Of a stretch of 64,000 nucleotides of DNA, positions 20,526 to 30,595 are shown piece by piece. Each line of letters starts with the position of its first letter. Positions within the stretch are counted from its first letter, which is position 1. The stretch comes from Diploptera punctata. Lineage: Eukaryota > Arthropoda > Insecta > Blattodea > Blaberidae. The position numbers and the translations under genes are program-made. The stretch spans positions 124,001-188,000 of the forward strand of contig JASPKZ010003420.1 in NCBI GenBank assembly GCA_030220185.1, in the 5' to 3' direction. A model generated the notes under the pieces. It was not told the DNA's origin, made no database searches, and saw only the letters and a program-made list of their open reading frames with translations.

Positions 20526-21320
20526 GTAAGTGGAGCGAGTGCTTTTTACTAAGAACATACAAAGTGAGAGGAGCGAGTGCTCCCCTATAGTCAATGTAAG
20601 TGGAGCGAGTGCTTTTTACTAAGAACATACAAAGTGAGAGGAGCGAGTGCTCCCCTATAGTCAATGTGAGTGGAGCGAGTGCTTTTTACTAAGAACATAT
20701 AAAGTGAGAGGAGCGACTGCTCCCCTATAGTCAATGTGAGTGGAGCGAGTGCTTTTTACTAAGAACATACAAAGTGAGAGGAGCGAGTGCTCCCCTATAG
20801 TCAATGTGAGTGGAGCGAGTGCTTTTTACTAAGAACATACGAAGTGAGAGGAGCGAGTGCTCCCCTATAGTCAATGTGAGTGGAGCGAGTGCTTTTTACT
20901 AAGAACATACAAAGTGAGAGGAGCGAGTGCTCCCCTATAGTCAATGTGAGTGGAGCGAGTGCTTTTTACTAAGAACATACGAAGTGAGAGGAGCGAGTGC
21001 TCCCCTATAGTCAATGTGAGTGGAGCGAGTGCTTTTTACTAAGAACATACGAAGTGAGAGGAGCGAGTGCTCCCCTATAGTCAATGTGAGTGGAGCGAGT
21101 GCTTTTTTACTAAGAACATACGAAGTGAGAGGAGCGAGTGCTCCCTATAGTCAATGTGAGTGGAGCGAGTGCTTTTTACTAAGAACATACGAAGTGAGAG
21201 GAGCGAGTGCTCCCCTATAGTCAATGTGAGTGGAGCGAGTGCTTTTTACTAAGAACATACGAAGTGAGAGGAGCGAGTGCTCCCCTATAGTCAATGCGAG
21301 TGGAGCGAGTGTTTTCATTA
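20526..21320. repeat. 70-bp satellite, about 11.3 units
   Basis: Units begin at 20526, 20596, 20666 and so on to 21296, with a period of exactly 70 bp. Each monomer has two related halves, GTGAGTGGAGCGAGTGCT and GTGAGAGGAGCGAGTGCT, 38 bp apart, so it is itself an old duplication. Only a few substitutions separate units; the unit at 21086 has compensating +1/-1 indels. 70 is not a multiple of 3, so the serine- and arginine-rich ORFs across it are not genes. Confidence 0.95.
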
Positions 21321-21780
21321 GGAGAACGTACAAAGGAAAGATCAGCGATAAGCATTATTAAAACTTAGTCGTGGGTTTGGCCATTTCCGAGCCAGGTTTC
21401 AGAGCAAAGTGTATATCTTACTATTAAAAAAAAAGTAATAAAATCTTTCTATCACGTCGTCTAAAATTAGTTTTATCACTAATTACCTTAAAGAGTTCCT
21501 TATCTATCACCCGTTAAATCATAAAGTTCAGCCCGACCCTACAGAAACATAGAGGAACTCATAGCTCGCGCGATTATATATCACCGCAAAGTCTACATTT
21601 TCTAATACAGAATATAATTGCAAATTTTATTAAATGCTTATCAAATGAGATGATTGGAAGCTTGAAATTCGTGCTAGAAGCGTATCGCAATTTCAATTAA
21701 ATAGTGGGTTTTATCTAATTAAGAAATTAGCTCATTATAATTAAGAAAATTATCTCTGCACAGAAAGTAGACTAGAAGCC
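21321..21780. other. No recognisable feature
   Basis: AT-rich sequence between the satellite and a LINE fragment. Confidence 0.35.
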
Positions 21781-22163
21781 TATTTTATTTTCAAATTGAT
21801 CACTTTAATACAGGGGTCTAGATGTTCCTTACATATAATGGCAACACCTCTTGGATATCTGCCTCTATTTCCTTTTGTTTGACTTCCTTTAAAATATGCT
21901 TTCATATTATTTATATTTACAAATTCAATGCCCTTTAACCATGTCTGTGATAAAGCTAACACATCAAAATTCTCAAAAAATTACACACATTTGTCCATTG
22001 AAAGTTTTTGTTTTAACTCCTCAATATTCCAAGTACCGACTGTCAACAAATCTTTTTTTTTCCCCCTTGACAGCGCTACGTGAATTAGTCTTACCTGTAT
22101 TTTTTTGTGTCTGTCAAAATGTCCTTCTCAGCTGGCAAATTCCTTTGCGATATTCTTACCGGT

Positions 22164-22599
22164 GTAGTGTCCGGTTGATTACGAGTATTTGAGAATAAAG
22201 TTCTTAGGAAAATTTTTGGACCAAAGAGAGATGAACAGACAGGTGAATGGAGAAGGCTACATAACAATGAACTACATGGTCTTTATAGGAAGCCAGATAT
22301 AATAAGAACAGTTAAGTCTCGTAGACTGCGATGGGCAGGACATGTTGCGCGTATGGGGAATGAAAGACGTGCATGGAAGCTTCTTGTAAGAAAGCCAGAG
22401 GGAAAACGCCCAGTTGGTAGGCCAAGAATGAGGTGGGAGAACAACATTAATTATGATTTGAGGGACGCAGATTATACAGGGAATGATTGAAAAGCATTGG
22501 CTCAGGATAGGGATGTATGGAGAGCTTATGTCCGTGCGGCCATGAACCTTCGGGTTCGATAGTGCCAGTGAGTAAGTAAGTAAGTAAGTAGTGTCCGGT
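22164..22599 (+). mobile_element. RTE-A insertion with 12-bp TSD
   Basis: The element spans 22176-22587 and encodes EFENKVLRKIFGPKRDEQTG-like sequence, RRLRWAGHVARMGNERRAWK and GKRPVGRPRMRWE, with a stop in the final segment, then (GTAA)n. The exact repeat GTAGTGTCCGGT flanks it at 22164-22175 and 22588-22599. It is 5'-truncated in the VFENKV region. The same repeat occurs a third time at 22904. Confidence 0.93.
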
Positions 22600-22903
22600 C
22601 GAAGTTAGGTGGCCAGGAGAAGGTAGTCAGGAATCAGCAAGCTTTGCATTATACTACGGGGGTGCAGAAAGACCTGCATTTGGAACGGGTTTTTTAGTCA
22701 GAAGGAGGATCCTATCCGCTATCCGAGATATTAAGTTTTTTAGTGATATGATATCATACATAATTCTAAAGGGTAAACGACATGATTTTATAATTGTAAA
22801 TGTACATGCCCCCACAGAAGATAAAGATGACAAGATCAAGGATGAGTTCTATGAAGAATTAGAATGCTTATTTGATAGCCTTTCACGATGAGTAAGTAAG
22901 TAA
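22600..22903 (+). mobile_element. RTE-like AP-endonuclease fragment joined directly to a (GTAA)n tail
   Basis: The plus strand is open: KFRWPGEGSQESASFALYYG, GAERPAFGTGFLVRRRI, ILKGKRHDFIIVNVHAPTED and DEFYEELECLFDSL. The 'NVHAPTEDKDD..K..FYEEL' block is typical of RTE/CFDP2-type AP-endonucleases. It is followed at once by GAGTAAGTAAGTAAG, the RTE-A tail, with no RT between, so the middle of the element is deleted. The N-terminal catalytic residues are absent. GTAGTGTCCGGTC lies on both sides (22588 and 22904). Confidence 0.85.
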
Positions 22904-23040
22904 GTAGTGTCCGGTCGTTGAACTCTTTGGGGTGAGTTAGTCCTTTTGGCTTCAGCTGTTTGTCTGCGGGAACATTCGGCGTTATTTTCCTATTATCTTC
23001 TCTCTCTTTCTCTCGTGTAGAATTCTCTACCAAACGCGGA

Positions 23041-23296
23041 AAATAAGAACAACACTTATTCAGGAATAAATAAATGTGTTAGCAAATTGCAATATCATTA
23101 ATTCTTAATAATTCTACGTAACTAAGTTAATGTATAATGTAATTGTATTGATATTTAATTGTAATATTATTATTGTATTTTCTTTTTTTTTTAAACATCA
23201 ACTTATTGTAACGGACTGTCAACAGCACGTACGGCTTTACTGCCCGTGCGATCCATATTTGTAAATAACATTGTATATATCTTATTTTTAGTTTAA
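23041..23296. other. AT-rich, possible LINE 3' sequence
   Basis: Ends CGTACGGCTTTACTGCCCGTG and an AATAAAG, which could be a LINE 3' untranslated region, but I see no second copy. Confidence 0.25.
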
Positions 23297-24036
23297 TAAA
23301 GTCCTTACTTTTCGCCGATGATTTAGTCTTACTACACCATGATGAAGATCTGTTACAATTGGCTGCTTACAAACTAAATGCAATATGTAGCGATTATAAT
23401 TTTAAAATTTCAATAAGTAAATCAAAAGTAATGGCATTTTGTGGAAGAAATACTCTGCGTGCAAAAATAGTAATTAGAGACGAAATTATTGAACAAGTAT
23501 CCCACTTTAAATATTTAGGATGTGACATCAGCTATGGGTATGATAAAGATATTGAACACAAAACACATCAGTTTCAAGCTATTTGTGGTACAATAAATAG
23601 AACATTGAATAATAAAGCCCACAAACAAACAAAATTAAAATGTTATAAAACAATAGCTGTCCTTCTGTATGGGAGTGAATCTTGGATTACCACTACCAAA
23701 CAAGAAAGTAAAATCCAAGCAGCCGAGATGAAATTTTTAAGAAGAGTAAAAGGCTGCACTAGAATGGACCAGATAAGAAACGAGGATATCCGTGAAGAAC
23801 TGCAGATCTACTCCATAAAATAAAATATATTTAACAACAAGATACAGTGGAAAGAACATGTAGAAAGAATGGAAGAAAGTAGATTACCAAATAGAATCTT
23901 CCATTATTTTCCAAGAGGAAGAAGAGATGTCGGACGTCCTCGGAAGAGATGGTCTTAGATCTATTAGTGAAGACGGAACAGGCAACTCTTGCTTAAACCA
24001 GGAAGTGAAGAAGAAGAAGAAGAGGTAAAGTCCTTA
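23297..24036 (+). mobile_element. RT-C insertion with 11-bp TSD and (GAA)n tail
   Basis: Element 23308-24025. The plus strand starts LFADDLVLLHHDEDL (RT motif C), then the frame 23359-23823: SKSKVMAFCGRNTLRAKIVI, EQVSHFKYLGCDISYGYDKD, YKTIAVLLYGSESWITTTK, EMKFLRRVKGCTRMDQIR. A TAA after YSIK at 23821 breaks it before WKEHVERMEESRLPNRI and GRRDVGRPRKRW. The tail is GAAGAAGAAGAAGAGG. The exact TSD TAAAGTCCTTA is at 23297-23307 and 24026-24036. Confidence 0.93.
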
Positions 24037-24174
24037 TGTGTATATTTTCAAATTTTAACCTATTATTCGTAATTTAATATGAATCAATTTTATCGAAGTT
24101 GGCAGTCTCAAGGATATTTCTTTTATCCATGATATATACTGTAATATAACGAAATTAAATTTCATATGTGCTTT
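24037..24174. other. No recognisable feature
   Basis: AT-rich spacer. Confidence 0.3.
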
Positions 24175-24286
24175 TAGGGTCGGTTTCACCAACACCGGTA
24201 ACTGTCTTACGCCAGTTTAAGCTATTCATTATACACGGGGAAAACTGACGTAATACAGTTACCTCTAGTTGGTGTAATTGACCCTA
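24175..24286. mobile_element. MITE of 108 bp with about 46-bp TIRs and TA TSD
   Basis: Element 24177-24284 starts GGGTCGGTTTCACCAACACC and ends GGTGTAATTGACCC. The left half (24177-24223) pairs with the right half (24239-24284) with a few mismatches, leaving a loop of about 15 bases. TA lies at 24175-24176 and 24285-24286. Non-coding foldback element; a TA duplication suggests mobilisation by a Tc1/mariner-type transposase (inference). Confidence 0.78.
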
Positions 24287-24417
24287 AATGGGATTATGTT
24301 ACAAAGAAATAAGGGGGAGAAAAATTGTATTGTATTGATACATTGTATTCCGTGTGCAGTGACACTAAAACTAAACACCTACTATGAAATTATTTTTTTC
24401 TTGTACCAATGATCTGG

Positions 24418-24440
24418 TATATATATATATATATATATCA
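24418..24440. repeat. (TA)n microsatellite
   Basis: About 11 TA units. Confidence 0.9.
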
Positions 24441-24884
24441 GTGAAGCCATTATATATTCATATTCTAACATAATATCAAAGTTCAAGAAAACATATATCA
24501 TAAGTAGAGATCCGTGAAATTCGCGAGTTGCGATAACGCAAAATGCTCTAATTTTGCATTTTCTTGTACCATTTCTTAACTCCACTTCTCATAACCTCAA
24601 AAAAGGTATTTATGAATCGCGAAATTCTACGATAACGCAAAATAACACCAAAATTTAAATTTTTCAAAGGATTCCGGAAATTTTTTTATTCTATTCGCGA
24701 AATTTTCATAATACATTTTTAAACACGGGGTGTAAGAGGTAGTGATGTGCATTATATAACCTCTCCTACCTAATTCTCAACCTCACCTGCACGTGGTACA
24801 CCCTGCTTTTAACTAACGAGGTAATGGGGACCGAGTCACGGCGGTATAACCGTTCCATCAAATATGGAGGAAATTCCATATTTA
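24441..24884. other. No recognisable feature
   Basis: AT-rich. A phrase of the type CGCGA.ATTC..CGATAACGCAAAAT occurs twice (about 24517 and 24617), a hint of a decayed repeat. Confidence 0.3.
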
Positions 24885-24970
24885 GAACGCCTGACTAGAG
24901 GCTGTAAGGTAGCGGCCCTACCACTAGTCTTGCTCTGTGGATGGCTGGTAACCAATCCAGGGGACTTCCT
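24885..24970 (+). repeat. Repeat E, partial copy 3
   Basis: GAACGCCTGACTAGAGGCTG through GGATGGCTGGTAACCAATCC matches the CCTGACCAGAGGCTATAAG...TGGCCAGCAAACAATC stretch of repeat E at 15550-15630 with about 25% divergence by eye. Confidence 0.5.
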
Positions 24971-24989
24971 ATTACTCAAAGAAACTTAA

Positions 24990-25066
24990 GCAAACTCATC
25001 ATCATCATCATCATCATACCGTACAGGCCACATGGCCTAAAACGAATTTGTTCATGATGATGATGA
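24990..25066. repeat. Facing (ATC)n and (GAT)n tracts
   Basis: ATCATCATCATC at about 25000-25017 and GATGATGATGATG at about 25050-25064 point at each other, with GGCCACATGGCCTAAAACG between. GGCC..ATGGCCTAA resembles the end of RT-C elements, so this may be two tails. Confidence 0.5.
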
Positions 25067-26418
25067 TTTTTAAACACTGTTTTCGGATTCCATCTTCTTT
25101 TTAACTGCCACAACTGATGGCGCATATCTGGTTCCTCCATGCACTCTTGGAAAGGGAAACGGTTGCAACACAGTTCACAACACAGAGGTAATATTTTTTG
25201 TCCTTCTCATGATCTAATATGGTCACTCCATAGATTCTATGGCTAATATGAATTTCTTCATAAGATATCCAAACGTGGCTACTTTTCTTCCACATAATTA
25301 ATTCCAATTAAAATGTCAGAATTGAAAATTGTTCTAATAATTACATTACGTTTTAGAATGGATTTAGAAAGATGTTACATCCAGAAATCCAAAAATTAAA
25401 TTTAACGCTTTATGAACTTAAGTAATTTTTAATAAAACATAACCAACTGTAATAATGTGCAGAGAAAAAAATGTTTTCATCTTCTTAGAGCGAATCCTAC
25501 CCGCAAACCAACCGTGTACTTTGTGAGAGTCTGGCCTCCTTTCGAAGCCAGCTGGAGGGCTCAAAATACACCCCTCGTGACACTTATATTAAATTTTTTA
25601 CCAAGCCGCATTAAAGCAAAAGGGTGGGTTATATAAAAAGAGAAACACTGGTGAAACCGTGGAGAAAAGAACCTTACTACAGTAGCAAGAGTACAGAGGG
25701 GGGGGGGGAAGAAGAAGAGGGTGGGGAGAATGTCATCACTGCAGCAACAAGCGGAAATTTAATTTCGAAGAGTGCAAGGTTTTATATACGAGTTTTTTTT
25801 TTTTACTTCTACCACTACCTGGCATCCAAACTGAATTCTTAAGGTGGATGTATATCGGAAATGCCAGTCCAGGATACTAGTTAGCAGTGAAATTGAATCC
25901 AGTTTAAAAAATAACTCTCATGGCAGTTTTAAGGTTTGACTGAATTTTTTAACCAGGTAATCCAGTCTATTATGCTTTAAAGGAAAAAATATATACCAAT
26001 CAGTAATAGAAGTAAAGTACGAGGCACTGTAGCGGTATTGGCTTGATACTGTAATTAAAAACAGTAAAAACGGACGAATACAGTTGGCAGAATGTTATAG
26101 CTATCGCACAGAAGAGCGAAAAAAAATATAAGTGGAGATAAATATAACATAAAAAGATATAAAACATTGTGGATCATGTAAATAAGGTATGAATTATTGT
26201 TAAAACAGGATTTTCAACTTAGGAAAAGTATTTTATTAATGCCAGTCATGATGATTCAGTTGCTATTGGTCCGTATTGGAATTCCAACGGAGGATCCCGA
26301 CGTTCTGCATCATCCGAAACTTAAGTTAACGCTCGTAACGTAAAATAACAAATGCTAAGCTAGACTTAACCTAATTAGCTTGTTACTTCAAAAATAAAAA
26401 AAGGGGTGTGAGATCTCC
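25067..26418. other. No recognisable feature
   Basis: About 1.35 kb with only short ORFs (68 codons minus at 25101-25307, 72 codons plus at 25624-25842) lacking motifs. Confidence 0.4.
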
Positions 26419-27550
26419 CGAAATAAGTTATACTTACTTACTCACTGCCACTAACGAACCCGTAGGTTCATGGCCGCGCGGACATAAGCTCTCCATACTT
26501 CCCTATCCTGAGCTAATGCTTTCCAATCATTCCCCTGTATAATCTACTTCCCTCAAATCATAGTTAATGTTATTCTCCCACCTCATTCTTGGTCTACCAA
26601 CTGGGCGTTTTCCCTCTGGCTTTCCTACAAGAAGCTTCCATGCACGTCTTTCATTCCCCATACGTGCAACATGTCCTGCCCATCGCAGTCTACGAGACTT
26701 GACTGTTCTTATTATATCTGGCTTCCTATAAAGACCATGTAGTTCATTGTTATGTAGTCTTCTCCATTCACCTGTCTGTAGATCTCTCTTTGGTCCAAAA
26801 ATTTTCCTAAGAACTTTATTCTCAAATACATGTAATCTCCTTTCCTCCCTTAAAGTAAAAGTCCATGTTTCGCACCCATATAATATAACTGGTAGAATAA
26901 TAGCTTTATATATTTTAAGTTTAACGTTTTTTGAAAGGAGTTGGGACATCAAGAGTCTCTGCAAAGCATAATAGCATGCATTTCTAGAATTGAGCCTATG
27001 TTTAATTTCTTTGTGCATCTCATTCCTGTTTGTGATTACTGTTCCTAGGTATTTGAATTCAGCCACTTCCTCAAAATTTCCCTCATTTGTCATTAGCTGT
27101 CTATTTCCATTATATAATGTATTTCTACGTGTGACCATATATTTAGTTTTATTGATATTTACTTCCAGTCCTAAGTTCTTAGTGTTACTCAATAGTGTGT
27201 GCGTGTTGGCCTTTAGTATCTCCTCACTATCGGCCAGTAGTACTACATCATCAGCATAAACTAACAGCTTATTAATACCATTCAGCTGTAAGCCTTCCTC
27301 ATTCTCTAAAGATTTAAGGCATGCTCTAGTACAAAATTAAATAGTAGAGGAGAGAGTGCATCTCCTTGGTTCAACCCATTCTGGATTTCAAAAGTGTCCG
27401 AAAACTGTTTGCCTACACGCACCCTACTCTTTGTGCCATTTAGACACATTCGTATAAGTCTAACAACTTTTTAGGAATTCGGAACTCCAGCAGGATACTA
27501 TATAACTTCTCCCTCTTAATTGAATCATATGCTTTCGAAATAAGTTATAC
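26419..27550 (-). mobile_element. RTE-A insertion with 15-bp TSD
   Basis: Element 26434-27535, exact TSD CGAAATAAGTTATAC at 26419-26433 and 27536-27550. Minus strand: DSIKREKLYSILLEF-like start, RVGKQFSDTFEIQNGL, LLVYADDVVLLADSEEILKA (RT motif C), NINKTKYMVTRRNTLYNGN, FKYLGTVITNRNEMHKEIKH, FGPKRDLQTGEWRRL and GKPEGKRPVGRPRMRWE. The 221-codon frame from 27192 is intact, but a 1-nt deletion near 27317 (TTTAAGGCATG for TTTAATGGCATG) and an extra base near 26535 break it. It is 5'-truncated inside motif A. Confidence 0.95.
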
Positions 27551-27721
27551 ATAAATAAAAATAAAATAGTGGAGTTCAAGTGTGTTTCCGAAAAATTTAA
27601 ATGTTAAAATTGGTCTGGGATATTCTAGCCCAAATGTTACTCCCACAACAGCTGAACATGAGAACCGGGTGGTACATCTCTCACCTTCACATATAACTGT
27701 CTTCCATGGAAGCTTAAAATG

Positions 27722-28040
27722 TAATTACTAACTACCATGGATTCTTACTTTAAGGGAGGAAAGGAGATTACGAGTATTTGAGAAATACAGTTCTTAGCAA
27801 CATTCTTGGACCAAAGAGAGGTGAACAGACAGGTGAATGGAGAAGACTACATAACAATGAATTACATGGTCTTTATATGAAGCCAGACATAATGAGAACA
27901 GTTACTGCGATGGGCAGGACATGTGGCACGAATGGGAATGAAAAACGTGCATGAAAGCTTCTTGTAGTAGACCTAGAATGAGGTGGGAGAATAACATTAA
28001 CTATGATTTGAGGGAAGTAGATTATACAGGGGATGATTGT
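27722..28040 (+). pseudogene. RTE-A internal fragment
   Basis: Starts TGGATTCTTACTTTAAGGGAG (WILTLREERRLRVFE) and runs to GATTATACAGGGGATGATTG, with deletions in the KSRRLRWAG and KPEGKRPVG regions. The 3' end and tail are missing: it joins another repeat directly at 28041. Confidence 0.85.
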
Positions 28041-28205
28041 CGAGTCTACGACAAGGGAACACCACCTGGAAGCACTCGCTACTGAAGATGACCTCCGCAG
28101 TTGTGGGAGAAACATCTGGAAGAAACACCAGTTATAGACCACGACCACATAGCCCAGAGTCTTTTAACATTATTATTACCGGCCGTGAAAGCCTGCATTC
28201 AACAA
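28041..28205 (+). repeat. Dispersed repeat sharing its 3' part with 19.6 kb
   Basis: Contains GACCACGACCACATAGCCC, ACATTATTATTACCGGCCG and GAAAGCCTGCATTCAACA. The latter two match 19628-19663, and the former is similar to the reverse complement of 19582-19600. The class is unknown. Confidence 0.5.
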
Positions 28206-28630
28206 TTACAGTATAGTAAATTTTATTACAGTATAGTTATTTAGGTTGGCAACCCCGAAATGTAGGAAGTTGAATTTTCAATAATGGTCGCCTTTGCTGT
28301 AAGTACGACAAAACGCATTATTGCGCAAAAACATATTTTAGTGTACAATATTCCAGGAACCTTAGTATTATTCTAGTGTGGTCTCAGATTTCCAAATACA
28401 AATATTCGTAATGGACCATTATCATGGACATGTGAATTGGAACACACTTAAGCACGTGTACCGACATGTGTTTGGATGTTATATCAATGCTGAGGCCTGT
28501 GTTGGTATATGTAGGAACACTTGCTTCAACAAATATAAACTACATATGTCCAACAATGTGTCAGAAGTACCGGTGTATCTCAATGAAAATTAAATATTCG
28601 TATATGTCATCAATAATGTCATAAGCTGAA
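28206..28630. other. No recognisable feature
   Basis: A 71-codon ORF at 28378-28593 has no motif I know. Confidence 0.3.
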
Positions 28631-28815
28631 AACAATACATAGAATTGAATGTAAAAGAAACCGCTGATGATAGCGTTCCACAACAATATATTACTAATAT
28701 CTTCAACATCTATAAAGATAATGAAATCTCTGTTAAACAAGATGACAAACTATCTTCTTGGAAAAAGATCAACACTGGAGTAAGACAGGGATGTGGACTT
28801 TCACCGGTACTTTTC

Positions 28816-28817
<2 letters not shown>

Positions 28818-28862
<45 letters not shown>
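28818..28862. repeat. (AT)n expansion inside an RT coding region
   Basis: About 21 AT units between codons for LFIIY and MNRIINE, a position where the homologous RT-C copies have no insert. Confidence 0.85.
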
Positions 28863-28865
<3 letters not shown>

Positions 28866-28989
28866 TAGAATAATAAACGAATGAAGGAAAACACAACGAG
28901 GATATATACCCATCAATAGGAACCTCAAACTCGATGCTATTCTTTTTCGAGACGATTTAGTTCTTCTGGCACTTACTGAAGATGATTTG

Positions 28990-29381
28990 TAACGATAAAT
29001 TTATCTCTATCTATCTTCGGGTTTTTACAGCTGCTGCCGTCTTCCCGTGCCAAACCTCCAAAGCCTACGGTCTTGGGCATCTTCGATGCTTAGCCCTCTA
29101 GCTTGCATTATTGTCTTCATGTTTTCGTTCCATGTTAACCTTGGTCTCCCTCTTTTCTTCTTTCTGTTCGGAAGCCATTCATATAGTTGCTTCGGCCATC
29201 GCTCATCTTCCATTCTTAAGACATGCCCTAACCACTTTAATTCCTTCTCCTCAATTCTTTCAATTATGCTTTCTTCTGCTTCCATTATGTTTCTAATTTC
29301 CTTATTTGTGACATGTTCTAATCTAGACTTTCTGGCACTTCTTCGTAAATAATCCATTTCTAGAGCTAACGATAAATTTAT
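28990..29381 (-). mobile_element. RT-B short element, copy 2, with 15-bp TSD
   Basis: Element 29005-29366; the exact repeat TAACGATAAATTTAT lies at 28990-29004 and 29367-29381. The minus-strand frame 29357-29025 (MDYLRRSARKSRLEHVTNKE ... GRRQQL) is intact and differs from copy 1 at four residues. The 5' end (GCTCTAGAAATGG) is the same as in copy 1, and the tail is ATAGATAG. The target is an RT-C fragment. Confidence 0.93.
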
Positions 29382-29749
29382 AATTTACAAAAAATAGCTG
29401 CCAATTTTAATATGGAAATATCGATTAACAAAACTAAAATTATGGCATTTCATGGGAAGGACCCCATACAAAGTAAAATCTGTCTCCAGAATAAAATTAT
29501 AGAGAGATCTAATAAATTTAAATATATTGAATAATATTATCTTTCTATCTAGGATGAAAAATTATATCCCTGAAAAAATTACGTCATCGATAATGTTATT
29601 AGCTGTACAAATGGACCAGATTTTAGGTAGTTGTCATATTAAATCTACTATCCTACAAAAGTTAGTTTTACTGTAATATATATTCAGACCAGTGTTTTCT
29701 ATGGTTTATCTATTTATTATAACACAAAATATTACAAATTTCGGTGAGT

Positions 29750-30285
29750 AAGACAAAAACTGGCGTTTCAAGGGAAAATACCGATAGGAACAAAAATTGT
29801 TATTAACAACAATATAATAAAACAATTTAATAACTTTACTTTCCTACGACACGTGTAAAGACATAGACATAAAATTGATCAAATTCCAAAAACTTATAGA
29901 AACAATAAAAAGCATTCTTTTCCGAAAAGTACGCCCAGATACAATTCTAAAATTTTATAAAACAATGGCTGTTCCAACTCCACTTTATGGTTCTGAAACC
30001 TGGACTCTTACTACAGGTAAATTAAATAGGATAGTAGGTGCAGAAATGAAGTTATTAAGACCTTTAGCGGGTTATACGCTTTATGACCACATGCGTAATG
30101 AAGCTCTCAACACACCAGCAATAACTGAAACCATTCAAAAATATCAAAATAATTGGCATGAACACCTTCTTAGAATGCCAAACAATAGACTACCTGTGCA
30201 GCTATTGAACTACAGACCTACAGGGCGAAGTAACCCAGGAGCACCAAAGAAGAGATGGAGGGATGAATTTCTATCCTGATGTGGA
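29750..30285 (+). pseudogene. RT-C fragment, 134-codon frame
   Basis: Begins KTLAFQGKIPIGTKIV-like (29755), has a stop in ..LRHV, then frame 29875-30279: YKTMAVPTPLYGSETWTLTT, EMKLLRPLAGYTLYDHMRNE, YQNNWHEHLLRMPNNRLPVQ and PGAPKKRWRDEFLS, ending TGA. A (GATGATG) tail is hinted at 30318. Confidence 0.85.
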
Positions 30286-30289
30286 ATAG

Positions 30290-30595
30290 GCTAATGGCCT
30301 AATCCATGACTGCAATTGATGATGTTGACCTATTTATGAAGCAAATGCTAGAAAATTTCATCGAAAGGTGCAGCCCATTTCTTATTTAATAATTATGTAC
30401 CAGCGCTAGATTCAAAATCTACATTAAATTGTCAGCGCATTGTGTAAATCGCATCTTTTATAATAGGAACTGTTACACCATCCAGCTATGCGTGTTGTAT
30501 GAGTAAAGAACAACAGGCACAGGAATGTCATTACGCGCGGTTCCAAATGCTATCTCATAATTGGACTAAGTTATGTATGACTCAGCTAAGCGCCA
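30290..30595. other. No recognisable feature
   Basis: No ORF or repeat seen. Confidence 0.35.

Larger units (their letters stand above)
21782..23040 (-). pseudogene. LINE endonuclease region, split by two RTE-A insertions
   Basis: On the minus strand, left of the insertions, LTVGTWNIEELKQKL, a stop, then FDVLALSQTWLKGIEFVNI and YPRGVAIICKEHL fit the start of an AP-type endonuclease ('GTWN', 'DVLALSETWL', 'GVAI'). Right of them, at 22904-23035, the minus strand reads VENSTREKEREDNRKITPN and PKGLTHPKEFNDRT, probably upstream protein of the same element. Removing the material between the GTAGTGTCCGGT repeats rejoins the two parts. There is an in-frame stop and no RT. Confidence 0.68.
28640..29570 (+). 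pseudogene. RT-C fragment interrupted by microsatellite expansion and an RT-B insertion
   Basis: Left part (28645-28992): YITNIFNIYKDNEISVKQDD, INTGVRQGCGLSPVLFIIY (motif B), a 20-unit (AT)n read as (YI)n, MNRIINE, then a shifted LDAILFRDDLVLLALTEDDL; the active-site ADD has become RDD. Right part from 29382: MEISINKTKIMAFHGKDPIQ, SKICLQNKIIERSNKFKYIE and a stop. The RT-B short element at 29005-29366 splits the two with a 15-bp TSD. Confidence 0.82.

Noticed and set aside
21020..21220. Repetitive Ser/Glu/Arg ORF in the 70-bp satellite, considered as a repeat protein
   Set aside because: The period of 70 rotates the frame every unit and the ORF depends on single-base indels.
20526..21320. Possible CRISPR array
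   Set aside because: There are no unique spacers: the whole 70-bp unit repeats, and the context is eukaryotic.
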